Of a DNA stretch of 50,444 bases, positions 18,535 through 27,954 are shown in pieces. This DNA is from an uncultured Saprospiraceae bacterium. GTDB lineage: Bacteria > Bacteroidota > Bacteroidia > Chitinophagales > Saprospiraceae. The position numbers and the translations under genes are program-made. How positions within the stretch are numbered: position 1 is the stretch's first letter; each line of letters opens with the position of its first letter. The notes under the pieces were generated by a model. The model was not told the origin of the DNA and did no database searches. It saw only the letters and a list, made by a program, of their open reading frames with translations. The stretch is taken from assembly GCA_937921775.1 (NCBI GenBank), contig CAKZUK010000123.1, positions 1 to 50,444 on the forward strand, in the 5' to 3' direction.

Positions 18535-19119
18535 ATGAAAAATTTAATCTCAACACTCTTTATTTTTTGCTTGATCAATTGTACTTTAATTGCTCAGAAC
18601 ACCATCAGTGGAGAAGTAATCTGTAGGAATGGAGGTTTGCTGGCAAACGTAACCGTAGAACTAACTGGCGGTACAATAGGAATAATGACAGTTGTTACAG
18701 ACAATACAGGTACTTATACCTTCAACGATGTACCAGCTAATGAAGACTACAACATTCATCTTGAAAAAGATGGAAATAGTTTGTCGGGCGTATCTACTTA
18801 TGATCTGGTATTGATGCATAAGTATATTCTTAACATCTCTAATGATGGACCCTTATTTTTTTTAGCTTCCGATATTAATAACTCTGGGAGTGTTACCATA
18901 TTAGACATTCTGATACTTCGCGAAATTATATTGGGATCTGGGGGACCATGGCCTATAGGTCCTTGGCGTTTTGCTACAGATGATTATGATAATACGACTG
19001 CTTCTGGTTATGTAGATGATGTACCTGTTGTTAATTTGCAAGAGAATCTTACCATCAACTTTGTAGGCGTTTATGTGGGAGATGTGAATGGTGGTTCAGT
19101 CGATACTGATTGCAATTAA
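18535..19119 (+). CDS. secreted CarboxypepD_reg-like plus dockerin-like protein (copy 1)
   Basis: A 194-residue exported protein. Signal peptide about 1-21 (ends TLIAQ); a CarboxypepD_reg/CnaB-like beta domain at about 22-85 (SGEVICRNGGLLANVTVEL ... GTYTFNDVP); then a dockerin-like segment with helix GVSTYDLVLMHKYIL and loop DINNSGSVTILD followed by helix ILILREIILG. It ends in VGVYVGDVNGG. There is no T9SS sorting tail, unlike its giant neighbour. The gene follows the giant gene on the same strand and has an equal-length paralogue at 25565. I infer that it could dock onto the cohesin-like domains of the giant protein. Confidence 0.85.
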   Translation: MKNLISTLFIFCLINCTLIAQNTISGEVICRNGGLLANVTVELTGGTIGIMTVVTDNTGTYTFNDVPANEDYNIHLEKDGNSLSGVSTYDLVLMHKYILNISNDGPLFFLASDINNSGSVTILDILILREIILGSGGPWPIGPWRFATDDYDNTTASGYVDDVPVVNLQENLTINFVGVYVGDVNGGSVDTDCN

Positions 19120-19132
19120 TCTAGGATTAAAA

Positions 19133-19173
19133 ATCACCGAACTGATGTGTTCTTATTAGCTCAGTTCGGTGAT
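19133..19173. terminator. perfect 13-bp inverted repeat between cassettes
   Basis: ATCACCGAACTGA (19133-19145) and its exact complement (19161-19173) form a hairpin 13 bp after the small gene's stop codon. No T run follows. It is probably the transcript end of cassette 1. The remaining gap to 19409 holds nothing I recognise. Confidence 0.5.
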
Positions 19174-19409
19174 CAACAAATCTATTAAGGGATTCGGCCT
19201 AAATAACTGTCCAATTTGAGAGGTAAACACTTAGTTAATCCTTATCCCTAACTGTACGGTTAAGTCATTGAGCACTTACTAATATAACGAGAATACGATC
19301 TTTTTGAGGGTACAGTATTTTAGCCAACAGCAGGCAATTTGCCAGCCACTCAAAAAATATTTATCCCATTTTTCGTTCCCATCGAGTATCGTAGTTTTAT
19401 CTAAAACAT

Positions 19410-20867
19410 CTAGCGCCCCCGCGAATCAATCACACCAAAAACCTCAGACACCCAATCCTTATTCGCAATAGGATCCAACTGTCCCAAAAGTAACTCAATT
19501 GATTGCTGTTTTTTTCGAAAGGCTGCAGTAGGTAGCCGATGCGCGTTTATTTTTAATTGGTACACTTTCTTAACCACACGCAAAAAGTTAGCATTCGCTT
19601 TTTTGCGATAAGCTGCAATCTCTTTATTCCTTAACACATACTTTTTAAAGGCCTCTATCAGTGCATAGAGCGCTTCGGTTTCATCCAACTCGTAGTAACT
19701 CTTGAGTTGGATAATTTTTGCTCCGGTGTGATAACTGGTGTCAATGAATTCGACATTGTGCAATTGACGTAGCGCTTTTTTGTACTCACTTCGAGCGTAG
19801 TAGAGCGCAGCGAGATTGTAGGTCTCCCCATTGTTTTGTTCTTCAGGTAGCAATCTCTTCTTGAAGCGATGGATGACTTCTTCCGTCCATTCGTAATCAC
19901 GCATTCGAAGTCCGAGTGTAACAATGTTTTTGTAAGCCCATTGTGATAAATAACCATTTTTAAAAATAATGCCTTTTTCCAAAATGATATCATAAAGATC
20001 GCGCAACTCGCGATAATACTGGCTCTGCCCCGAGTTGGATTTTCGAATACAAAAATTTTGAAGATAAACGTAAAGAATCCGTAGTTCCTCATTTGGAAAA
20101 AGAGAAAGATGTTCACTAATGAAATTTTTTAAATCATAGTAGGTATTAGCTGTGCCTTCTCGAATCATCTTGAGTGCCTTGTAGTAAACGGTAATGCAAG
20201 GCTCGTTTTGATAAACCTGTTGTTGGTCCTCATAGCATTGCAATAAATAGTCGAGATGTTGGCAATCGTAATTGGCTTGTGTGACGATGTTTCGACTTGT
20301 CATGTCGCAAGCGATCCGAAGTTTATTTCCAAAGTAGTAGAGGTCGAGGCTATTACTGTGTTCTTGAAGACTTTGGTCGCGGGTACGCATGGAGGTGGTT
20401 AGGCGATGGCGGACCAATTGTTCGTTGAGTTGTTTTTTATGGAAATGGTATTGGAAGTTGCGCAGCGATTTTTTTTCAAGCACTTGAGTGTAGCTTTTGC
20501 TAATGCGGTCTGTGTGTTGAATTTCTTCTCGTTCAATCAATTCATTGAGGCAGTGAAATTTTTTCAAAAGCGTTTGTCGTTCAATATTTTGCTGCGCCAG
20601 AAAACCATAAAGCAATTGAAGCAAATCAGAAATAACATTATTGATCTGTAACTCATTAAAGGGCTGTTGCCCAAATAGCAAAGGGTACAATCGCTGTTTT
20701 TTTAGCGATAGGTGGTCAAAAGCAGGAGCTTGTATCAGCAGAAGCTCATATAAAGCGCGTATTTTCTTATTTTTATTGAAGTAAGGCGAAAAAATGTAGT
20801 CTTTGAACTGATTCAACTCCTTAATCGGTAAAATTTTAAGCAAATTAATGAGCTTGGATTGCTGCAT
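19410..20867 (-). CDS. uncharacterised ~480-aa helical protein, cassette copy 2
   Basis: 485 residues, a paralogue of 12807-14252 along its whole length. Compare FKDYIFSPYFNKNKKIRAL, INNVISDLLQLLYGFL, KLRIACDMTSRNIVTQANY and YNLAALYYARSEYKKALRQL with the other copy. No signal peptide, no membrane segment, predicted all-helical and very basic/aromatic. YKKALRQLHNVEF in both copies looks like a TPR-type helix pair. It is divergent from the second giant secreted protein by about 210 bp. Its retention in both cassettes argues that it functions with the giant protein, but the mechanism is unknown. Confidence 0.9.
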   Translation of the reverse strand: MQQSKLINLLKILPIKELNQFKDYIFSPYFNKNKKIRALYELLLIQAPAFDHLSLKKQRLYPLLFGQQPFNELQINNVISDLLQLLYGFLAQQNIERQTLLKKFHCLNELIEREEIQHTDRISKSYTQVLEKKSLRNFQYHFHKKQLNEQLVRHRLTTSMRTRDQSLQEHSNSLDLYYFGNKLRIACDMTSRNIVTQANYDCQHLDYLLQCYEDQQQVYQNEPCITVYYKALKMIREGTANTYYDLKNFISEHLSLFPNEELRILYVYLQNFCIRKSNSGQSQYYRELRDLYDIILEKGIIFKNGYLSQWAYKNIVTLGLRMRDYEWTEEVIHRFKKRLLPEEQNNGETYNLAALYYARSEYKKALRQLHNVEFIDTSYHTGAKIIQLKSYYELDETEALYALIEAFKKYVLRNKEIAAYRKKANANFLRVVKKVYQLKINAHRLPTAAFRKKQQSIELLLGQLDPIANKDWVSEVFGVIDSRGR

Positions 20868-20991
20868 AGCTTGATTCTGTTTCTATAAGATGAAGTATTT
20901 TTTATAAAAATAAGCTTAAAATTTGATAAAATCAGATTTTATGAATCTATAATCAGTCATTTTTGTACTTTTTTTGATGGCAATCAGACTA

Positions 20992-20999
20992 TACATTTG
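20992..20999 (+). promoter_or_regulatory. -7 box of the giant secreted protein gene (copy 2)
   Basis: TACATTTG matches TAnnTTTG, about 75 bp before the ATG at 21076. A TTG lies 15 bp further upstream, which is shorter than the usual spacing. Confidence 0.4.
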
Positions 21000-21075
21000 T
21001 AATATGAATTAGTGAACAATCACCAAATTCAGAAAAGAGACTGGAAATATTGCAAATACCTCTAAACGTAATTCT

Positions 21076-24000
21076 ATGAAAAATAATACCATATTAAGCT
21101 TTATCCTTTGTTTGTGCAGTACCTTTTTGTTTGCACAACCTACTGCAGATTTTACAGTGAATGTAACAGAAGGCTGTTCACCATTGGAAGTAACTTTTAC
21201 AGATAGTTCTATAGGTTCGGGCTTGACTTATGCCTGGGATTTTGGAGATGGGAATACTTCTACTGAAATAAATCCAACTTGGATTTATGGAACAGGAGCA
21301 GGAATGACTTCAACTTACATGGTATGTCTTATCGTTACGGATGATCTTGGAAGTGCAGATGCGATTTGTATATCAGATTTGATCACAGTCTATCCCACAG
21401 GAGAAAATTATATCAATCCTACCTTATGTAGCGGACAGTCTATAGTTATTGAAGGGGTAGTTTATAATGAAAATGTTTCAAGCGGAACTGAATTGTTATC
21501 AGGAGTTGCAGCAAATGGTTGTGATAGTATAATTTATATCGACCTTGATTTTTATCCAGAAATTATAACAATAATTGAAAGTCCAGTTTGTAATGGAGAA
21601 GCTATTCCTGCAGATATAACTGAAGTTATTGCGCAAGGAAGCGATACAGGATGTGATAGTACCATTATTCTGACTTTTTACGAATTACCAGTTTCGACTT
21701 ATTCCTTAACGGAGACTTTATGTAGTGATGAAATTGTAATTGTTGAAGGATCAGTTTACGATATTAACAATCCAACTGGAACGGAAACTATTTTCAACGG
21801 AAGTTATCAAGGATGCGATAGTACAGTAATCATCAACCTAAGCTTTATACCTGCTGATGAGCCATTTGTTTTAGATGCAGAAATAATTGATGTAAGCTGC
21901 ACTGGAGGGGCAACCGGATCTGTTTGTATTGATGTCATTTGTGGAGCGGAGCCTTATACTTATCTATGGTCTGATGGGACAGTAGATGTCTGTATTACAA
22001 ATGTTGAAGCAGGTAGCTATTCTGTCACCGTAACAGATGCACTTGGGGCTAGCCTTGAAGAAAACTATGTGATAGGAGATGGAGCAGTAATTACATATGC
22101 TGGAATTCAAGTAGATGTGACTTGTAATGGAAACACTGATGGAAGTATATCCCTCACAGATATCGTTGGTGGGTGTGAACCGTTTACCATTGAATGGAAT
22201 ACTGGGGCGGTGGGAGACAATATTGTTAATCTGGAAGCAGGTACCTATTCTGTTACGGTAACTGATTGTTCGAGCTGTTCCCAAGTGAATTTTTATACTA
22301 TAAGTGAGCCTAGTTTATTGGATGTAACGCTTGCTAATACCCCGACGGTACTTTGTAATGGAGGAAATGACGCTTGTATTAATCTAACAGGCCTTGGGTT
22401 TTATGATTATCAATGGAGTAATGGAGCTGAAGGAGAGGAAATTTGTGGTTTGTCAGCAGACATTTACACTGTGACTGTAACGGATGCTATTGGATGTACT
22501 AATTCGTTTGACTTTGAAGTAACAGAACCCTCCCCAATCAACATAATCGCTGATAATATTCAATGCGCAACTCTGGGACAGAATGATGGAGCGATTAACA
22601 TCGGAGTGACAGGGGGAACAGGTGGTCTTACTCATCAATGGTCAAATGGTGCCTTAGTAGAAGATATAGCTAATCTAGCCGCAGCTAACTATTCTGTTAC
22701 AGTAACGGATAGTAATGGTTGTGTAGCCATCGCCAACTTCGATACAAACGAAGACCTAATTCAATCCATCACACAAAGTACAACCGTATGCCTTTTTGAT
22801 AATGTACAATTGGATGTAAGCGCAGCTACTGCTGTAAGCTATAGTTGGGAGCCAGCAAGTTTGCTAAATGATCCAACGATTGCCAACCCAATTGCAAGTA
22901 TTGAAAATACAACACAAACGTTTACAGTGACTCTAAGCAATGCAGATGGTTGCCAGGATATGGATAGTGTCATCATTAATGCCTATCCCGGACTATACGT
23001 AGATGGTGTGATTACGAACGGGACTTGCGGCTTAGACGATGGTGTGATTTACGTAACTTCTTATTGTGGTGCAGCACCTTATACTTATGATTGGGGACCA
23101 GGTCTTCCAGCTACGGATTTGGTGACTGACTTGGCGGCAGGAACTTATAGTGTAACCGTTGAAGATGCTTTTGGAGAGATGGCTGAGGCAACATTCATTG
23201 TTTTAGGAGGAGCTAATATTTCTCCTGAGTTCACAGTACCGGCTATGGTTTGTGAAGGAGATCTGTTGACCTTTTGTGCAGAGACACCCACGGGAGCAGC
23301 TTATACTTACAACTGGATTGGACCCGCAGGTTTTCAATCTACGGATATTTGTGTAACACTTACCATGGATTTAGCGATGGAAGGCTGTTATACCTTGGAA
23401 GTTACAGATGGACAAGCTTGTACTGGAAGTGTAACACATTGTATTGATGTGACCACTTTTTCTGATGTGATTAATGCCCCAATTTTCGATGCATTTATTT
23501 GTGATGGTGGTTCACACCAATTTGATGTAGATGCGCCAACTGCGCTTGGAATTAACTGGTCGCCTGCAATTGGATTATCTTGTACAGATTGTTATGATCC
23601 AGTGGCAGCTCCCTTGGTTAGCACAGAATATACGGTGGAGATAGAGGCGGCTAATGGTTGTATTATTACTAGGAATGTAATGGTACTTGTGGAAGAGCAG
23701 CCGATTATAGATGTGGTTGGTCCCTTGTACTTATGTTCAGGTGGAGACTTCTTGGGCTGTGCTTCCGTGGTAGTAGGAGGTAACGATATGCAATCTTGGG
23801 AATGGATATTACCTGATGGAACAATTGTGACTGAGGAGTGTCTTGAAATAATTGATGTAGATTCGAATGATGAGGGGCTTTATCAATTGACGGTTACCTT
23901 TAGTGGTGGTTGTACAGCTAGTACTGATTTTACAATGATAGTTGAGTCGGTTGATTTTGAGATAAGTGATGACGTTACCGCTTGTATTGATATCTCCGTT

Positions 24001-25239
24001 CCTTTAGAAGTATCGGGGGCAGATTTAGTTTCAGTGCTCTGGTCGCCATCTACAGATATAGATTGCACAGAATGCTTAAACCCAATAGTTGCTCCTCAGG
24101 TAACGACCACCTACACGGTAATCGTAGGTGACGTTAATGGCTGTACAGCTGAAGGTCAGGTGACGGTCACTATTGATCAGAATTGTGTTTGGCCAGGAGA
24201 TACAGATACGAACAAGGTGGTGAATAATTATGACTTACTCAATATTGGACTAGCCTACGATTCACTCGGACCTGTACGCCCAAGTGCCAACTTGATGTGG
24301 CTAGGGCAGGAGGGGCCAGACTGGATGCAAGCTGCTCCCAACGGCTCCAACTATAAACATATTGATACCGACGGAAATGGTTTGATAGATGCCAATGATA
24401 CCTTGGCTGTGAGCCAAAACTGGGGATCAACACATAACTTCACTGGAGATGACGATACGGAATTTATGCCAACATATCCACCTAGCTCTGGAGCAGATTT
24501 GACGATTCCATTTTATGTACAACCAGATACCTTGATTGAAGGAGAGATGATTAGTTTGCCTGTCATATTAGGAGAGTCTGGTAATCCTGCTGAAGACGTT
24601 TATGGGATTGCATTTACATTGGAATATGATACCGCTGTGATTGTTCCTGGCTCCGTTTACATGGGGTTTGATCAATCTTGGTTGGGAGAGAATAATGATG
24701 ATTTGATTTCCATCCATCGTGATTTCTTTGCTGACAATAAAGTGGATATTGGAATGACACGAATTGATGGAACTCCTATGACTGATTTTGGAACGCTGGC
24801 CAGTTTATTTATAACAGTAGAAGACGATCTGCTTTTTAACTCGGGAAACAACAGCGGTTTTACAACAACTCAAGATGAAGCGATATTTAATATTACAAAT
24901 GTATTGGTCATCAATCATCTCGGTGAAGAAATAGAGGTGATTCCAAGTCAGACGGCTGCACCGGTAGTTGCTACTGCGACGAGTACACACAAGCCTGATT
25001 TGGCAGGTTACATTTCTATATTTCCAAACCCAGCCACTGATTTACTTTGGATAAAGACAGAGCATATAAAGCTAAGTAAAATCGAATTATTGGACATCAG
25101 TGGACAGCAGGTAGCTGTAGTTTTGGGACCTGGCAGCCAACAAAAAATGGACTTAAGTCAAATGAGTGTGGGAACTTATTTTGTAAAAATATATTCGGAT
25201 GAAGGAGTGTACGTGGAGCGTGTTGTTTTGATGAAGTAG
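21076..25239 (+). CDS. giant T9SS-secreted protein with PKD, SprB repeats, dockerin-like and cohesin-like domains (copy 2)
   Basis: A 1387-residue surface protein. Signal peptide 1-20 (FLFAQ); a PKD domain at about 22-105 (YAWDFGDGNTST); three short repeats of the type LCSGQSIVIEGVVY ... GCDSIIYIDL at about 110-265; about five SprB-like repeats and further Ig-like segments to about 1030 (AEPYTYLWSDG, GSYSVTVTD). A dockerin-like pair at 1037-1130 has loops DTDTNKVVNNYD and DTDGNGLIDAND; a cohesin-like domain lies at about 1144-1260 (YGIAFTLEYDTAVI); a T9SS type A tail starts at about 1313 (SIFPNPATDLLWI). The C-terminal third is closely parallel to 14442-18113, while the N-terminal half differs: PKD in place of the first cohesin-like domain. 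That suggests duplication followed by domain exchange. Confidence 0.92.
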   Translation: MKNNTILSFILCLCSTFLFAQPTADFTVNVTEGCSPLEVTFTDSSIGSGLTYAWDFGDGNTSTEINPTWIYGTGAGMTSTYMVCLIVTDDLGSADAICISDLITVYPTGENYINPTLCSGQSIVIEGVVYNENVSSGTELLSGVAANGCDSIIYIDLDFYPEIITIIESPVCNGEAIPADITEVIAQGSDTGCDSTIILTFYELPVSTYSLTETLCSDEIVIVEGSVYDINNPTGTETIFNGSYQGCDSTVIINLSFIPADEPFVLDAEIIDVSCTGGATGSVCIDVICGAEPYTYLWSDGTVDVCITNVEAGSYSVTVTDALGASLEENYVIGDGAVITYAGIQVDVTCNGNTDGSISLTDIVGGCEPFTIEWNTGAVGDNIVNLEAGTYSVTVTDCSSCSQVNFYTISEPSLLDVTLANTPTVLCNGGNDACINLTGLGFYDYQWSNGAEGEEICGLSADIYTVTVTDAIGCTNSFDFEVTEPSPINIIADNIQCATLGQNDGAINIGVTGGTGGLTHQWSNGALVEDIANLAAANYSVTVTDSNGCVAIANFDTNEDLIQSITQSTTVCLFDNVQLDVSAATAVSYSWEPASLLNDPTIANPIASIENTTQTFTVTLSNADGCQDMDSVIINAYPGLYVDGVITNGTCGLDDGVIYVTSYCGAAPYTYDWGPGLPATDLVTDLAAGTYSVTVEDAFGEMAEATFIVLGGANISPEFTVPAMVCEGDLLTFCAETPTGAAYTYNWIGPAGFQSTDICVTLTMDLAMEGCYTLEVTDGQACTGSVTHCIDVTTFSDVINAPIFDAFICDGGSHQFDVDAPTALGINWSPAIGLSCTDCYDPVAAPLVSTEYTVEIEAANGCIITRNVMVLVEEQPIIDVVGPLYLCSGGDFLGCASVVVGGNDMQSWEWILPDGTIVTEECLEIIDVDSNDEGLYQLTVTFSGGCTASTDFTMIVESVDFEISDDVTACIDISVPLEVSGADLVSVLWSPSTDIDCTECLNPIVAPQVTTTYTVIVGDVNGCTAEGQVTVTIDQNCVWPGDTDTNKVVNNYDLLNIGLAYDSLGPVRPSANLMWLGQEGPDWMQAAPNGSNYKHIDTDGNGLIDANDTLAVSQNWGSTHNFTGDDDTEFMPTYPPSSGADLTIPFYVQPDTLIEGEMISLPVILGESGNPAEDVYGIAFTLEYDTAVIVPGSVYMGFDQSWLGENNDDLISIHRDFFADNKVDIGMTRIDGTPMTDFGTLASLFITVEDDLLFNSGNNSGFTTTQDEAIFNITNVLVINHLGEEIEVIPSQTAAPVVATATSTHKPDLAGYISIFPNPATDLLWIKTEHIKLSKIELLDISGQQVAVVLGPGSQQKMDLSQMSVGTYFVKIYSDEGVYVERVVLMK

Positions 25240-25252
25240 GAGTAGTTGTTTA

Positions 25253-25322
25253 GATGGAAGACGGAACAGACCGGTCAAGAATGCAGTTGCCTCAATGTTT
25301 TGACCGGCCTGTTCCATCTTCC
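25253..25322. repeat. imperfect palindrome just after the giant gene
   Basis: GGAACAGACCGGTCAA and its near-complement form arms at 25253-25278 and 25300-25322 with two mismatches. The centre contains GAATGCAGTTGCC. It is directly followed by CTTATAAGACAATCCCGTTG (25325-25344), 16 of 20 bases like the outer end of the element at 1-230. It lies 13 bp after the stop codon. Confidence 0.65.
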
Positions 25323-25419
25323 GACTTATAAGACAATCCCGTTGAATAGTTGGAAATAGGATATACATATAGGATATAAGCTTTTGGAATGTTCTTAAGA
25401 TAGAACCCGTATTTTTGAG

Positions 25420-25457
25420 CCGTCAGTTACTTATTAGAAAGTGACTGACGGTTTTTT
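25420..25457 (+). terminator. intrinsic terminator
   Basis: CCGTCAGTTACTT (25420-25432) pairs with AAGTGACTGACGG (25439-25451), followed by six T. It ends transcription of the second giant gene, or attenuates read-through to the small gene at 25565. Confidence 0.75.
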
Positions 25458-25564
25458 ATGATTCTAAGCTAGAAAAAAAGTTAAGTCCCATGATAGACTA
25501 GTATTTTATTGAAGATTGTGTTAACTTGTAGTAGAATTCTTAACGATTTCAAATATAATTCACC

Positions 25565-26149
25565 ATGAATATGAAATATCTACTACCTTTTCTTCTGATG
25601 GCTTTGATGTGTATTTCAACACAAGAGTTAAGTGCACAAAACTCCGTATCTGGAGCCATCCGATGTGGCAATCAACAAGCTATGGCAAATGTGGCAGTCA
25701 CCATTTCTGGTGACGGCGTCAATCAAACCACCTATACAGATGCGAATGGCCAGTATGAATTTACAAATCTTGCTAATGGAATTTATAACGTTACGCCAAG
25801 TAAAGACGACAATGATGTTGCCAATGGAGTAACGACGCTGGACGTAGTCGTTGCACTGCAAAATATTTTCAGCCCAGATCCATTCAATCCTTTTGCCTTC
25901 CTTGCTGCTGATCTGAATTTTTCCAATTCAGTCACTACGATGGATTTATTATTAATCCGTTATATACTACTAGGTATTGAAACGGAATGTCCCAATGGTG
26001 CTTGCTGGCGTTTTGCTAGTGCGGATTTTAATATAGCGCCAGCTTCAGGTTCAGTGGATATGATTAGCTTGCAGCTTTCTTATGACTTGGATGATGTACA
26101 CTTTGTTGGTGTCAAAATGGGGGATGTGAACTTTAGTGCTTGTCCTTAA
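25565..26149 (+). CDS. secreted CarboxypepD_reg-like plus dockerin-like protein (copy 2)
   Basis: 194 residues, the same length as its paralogue at 18535. Signal peptide about 1-24 (ELSAQ); beta domain SGAIRCGNQQAMANVAV ... GQYEFTNLANGIY; dockerin-like helix GVTTLDVVVALQNIF and loop DLNFSNSVTTMD followed by LLLIRYILLG; end VGVKMGDVNFSACP. It lacks a T9SS tail. Conservation of order and length in both cassettes supports a functional link with the giant protein. A second Met two codons downstream is an equally good start. Confidence 0.85.
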   Translation: MNMKYLLPFLLMALMCISTQELSAQNSVSGAIRCGNQQAMANVAVTISGDGVNQTTYTDANGQYEFTNLANGIYNVTPSKDDNDVANGVTTLDVVVALQNIFSPDPFNPFAFLAADLNFSNSVTTMDLLLIRYILLGIETECPNGACWRFASADFNIAPASGSVDMISLQLSYDLDDVHFVGVKMGDVNFSACP

Positions 26150-26180
26150 TCGACTTAAAATTATAAACATCTCCAAATGA

Positions 26181-26217
26181 AAAAGCTGAAGACAAATAAA
26201 TGTCTCCAGCTTTTTTT
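26181..26217. terminator. bidirectional terminator between cassette 2 and metK
   Basis: AAAAGCTGAAGAC and GTCTCCAGCTTTT form a stem around AAATAAAT, with an A run before and seven T after, so it can work on both strands. metK converges from the right. Confidence 0.8.
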
Positions 26218-26261
26218 ATTAAGAATGCTTTATCTCTTTTGGGAAGAGATCGTAGTTTTAA

Positions 26262-27518
26262 TTATTTCAATTTAAACGCTTTCTTGATATCAGCAACGCG
26301 ATCTAGCTTCTCCCAAGTGAAGGTTTCAACAGTAACTGTTTTTGCTTTACCATTTTGACCAATAGTCACCTTCTTCTTACCCGGCTTGCGACCCATGTGG
26401 CCATAAGCAGCAGTCTCAGAGAAAATAGGATTACGTAAACCGAAATGCTTAACAATCGCAGCAGGACGCAAGTCAAATAACTTGTCCAACTTACGAGCAA
26501 TAGCACCATCCTTCATATCAACTTTAGCAGTACCGTAAGTATTGACGTAAAGTCCAACAGGCTTTGCAACACCGATTGCGTAAGCAACCTGTACCAAACA
26601 TTGATCTGCTAAACCAGCAGCAACAATATTCTTAGCCATGTGGCGAGTAGCGTATGCAGCAGAGCGGTCAACCTTTGAAGAATCTTTTCCAGAAAAAGCT
26701 CCACCTCCGTGTGCACCAAATCCGCCGTAAGTATCTACGATGATTTTTCTACCAGTCAATCCAGTATCACCGTGTGGTCCACCGATAACAAATTTACCAG
26801 TTGGGTTAACGTGTAGTTTGTATTTTGTTTTGAACAAGTTTTTAACCTTTGCAGGCAATTTCTTCAAAACACGTGGGATCAAAATATCCTGAACGTCTTT
26901 TTTAATCTGTGCCAACATTTTTTTCTCAGCACCAAAATCATCGTGTTGTGTTGAGAGAACGATCGTGTCAACTCTTAGTGGTTTGTTGTTGTCATCGTAT
27001 TCGATGGTTACTTGAGATTTAGAATCTGGACGTAAGTATTTCATTTGCTTACCACCCTTTCGGATTGCGGCAAGCTCTTCCAAAAGTTTGTGAGATATGT
27101 CAAGCGGAAGCGGCATGTAGTTGCTACTTTCGTTAGTCGCATAACCAAACATCATACCTTGGTCACCAGCCCCTTGCTCACCTTCTTTCTTTCCAACGTC
27201 AACACCCTGCGCAATGTCAGGAGATTGTTCGTGGATAGCAGACATAACTCCACAAGAGTCGGCGTCAAATTGGTATTCAGATTTGTTGTAACCTATTTTT
27301 TTGATGACATCTCTAACGATGGTTTGAACATCAATGTAGGCAGTGGTTCGTACTTCACCTGCGATCACCGCAAGGCCAGTAGTAACGAGTGTTTCACAAG
27401 CAACTTTTGAAGAAGGGTCTTGTGACAAAAATGCATCGACTAAAGCATCTGATATTTGATCAGCTACTTTGTCTGGGTGTCCCTCAGAGACAGATTCAGA
27501 TGTGAATAAGTAAGACAT
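26262..27518 (-). CDS. metK: S-adenosylmethionine synthase
   Basis: Makes SAM from methionine and ATP in the cytosol. The 418-residue protein has the three-domain MetK organisation: N-terminal [17 protein letters not shown], signature 1 [12 protein letters not shown], and the glycine-rich signature 2 [19 protein letters not shown] with the catalytic Lys and Asp. It is slightly longer than E. coli MetK, with a basic insertion near the C-terminus ([14 protein letters not shown]). It stands alone. Its upstream region carries a structured element at 27562-27619, but I could not match it to a known SAM riboswitch. Confidence 0.97.
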   Translation of the reverse strand: MSYLFTSESVSEGHPDKVADQISDALVDAFLSQDPSSKVACETLVTTGLAVIAGEVRTTAYIDVQTIVRDVIKKIGYNKSEYQFDADSCGVMSAIHEQSPDIAQGVDVGKKEGEQGAGDQGMMFGYATNESSNYMPLPLDISHKLLEELAAIRKGGKQMKYLRPDSKSQVTIEYDDNNKPLRVDTIVLSTQHDDFGAEKKMLAQIKKDVQDILIPRVLKKLPAKVKNLFKTKYKLHVNPTGKFVIGGPHGDTGLTGRKIIVDTYGGFGAHGGGAFSGKDSSKVDRSAAYATRHMAKNIVAAGLADQCLVQVAYAIGVAKPVGLYVNTYGTAKVDMKDGAIARKLDKLFDLRPAAIVKHFGLRNPIFSETAAYGHMGRKPGKKKVTIGQNGKAKTVTVETFTWEKLDRVADIKKAFKLK

Positions 27519-27561
27519 AATTTTACTTCTTTAATTTAGATTTAAAAAAGGTCTTTTGAAG

Positions 27562-27619
27562 TTAGTGAAATAGGCTTTCGCCTAAAGCCGAGATGCGGAG
27601 CTGTCACTATTCCTCATCG
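27562..27619 (-). other. structured leader element upstream of metK
   Basis: On the minus strand TAGTGA pairs with TCACTA around a region that holds AGGCGAAAGCCT and the core ATGCGGAGCT (plus-strand orientation, 27593-27602). The same ATGCGGAGCT is present in the palindrome at 31769-31872, so I favour an intergenic repeat over a riboswitch. The rest of 27519-27759 is AT-rich with no gene. Confidence 0.4.
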
Positions 27620-27759
27620 GTAGGTTAACTACAAAGAACTTATTTTTTGTGTGTAGTTTTTAAAAGCGGGACAAAGGTAGGAATAGTTTTGCGCATACTA
27701 ATGGTATAGTAAAAGAAAAAAGCGGTTTTTTGAGTTAAAAAGGCGGGGATTTTGTTTAG

Positions 27760-27954
27760 GGAAAAGTCCAAAGACGGAAGTCCGCAGACCGCAGACCGAA
27801 GTTTCCCTTGAAACGTGTAATACGAACTTTAGCTTCAGCTAAAAGAGTCTCCATGTACTTCTAGGTGAGGAGGTCTCCATTTTCTTCATATCTCTAGGGT
27901 AAAAAAACGTTCGAGTGTTTTATGATAGAAGGAAAGTTCTGTCTTCCAACTTCC
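27760..27954. repeat. degenerate palindromic element between metK and the FAH gene
   Basis: The left part has GACGGAAGT and a double CCGCAGA (27782-27795). The right part has GTCTTCCAACTTCC ending at the stop codon of the FAH gene, giving an imperfect inverted repeat. ACGTTCGAGTG at 27907-27917 is identical to the core of the 81-bp repeat at 5481-6511. No gene was seen. Confidence 0.5.

Noticed and set aside
14442..26149. Cellulosome-type enzyme complex
   Set aside because: Cohesin- and dockerin-like segments are present but no glycoside hydrolase or other catalytic domain occurs in the cassette; the GH20 gene is 7 kb away and lacks a dockerin.
27519..27690. Known SAM riboswitch upstream of metK
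   Set aside because: I could not find the consensus of SAM-I, SAM-II or similar classes, and the core motif is shared with an unrelated intergenic repeat.
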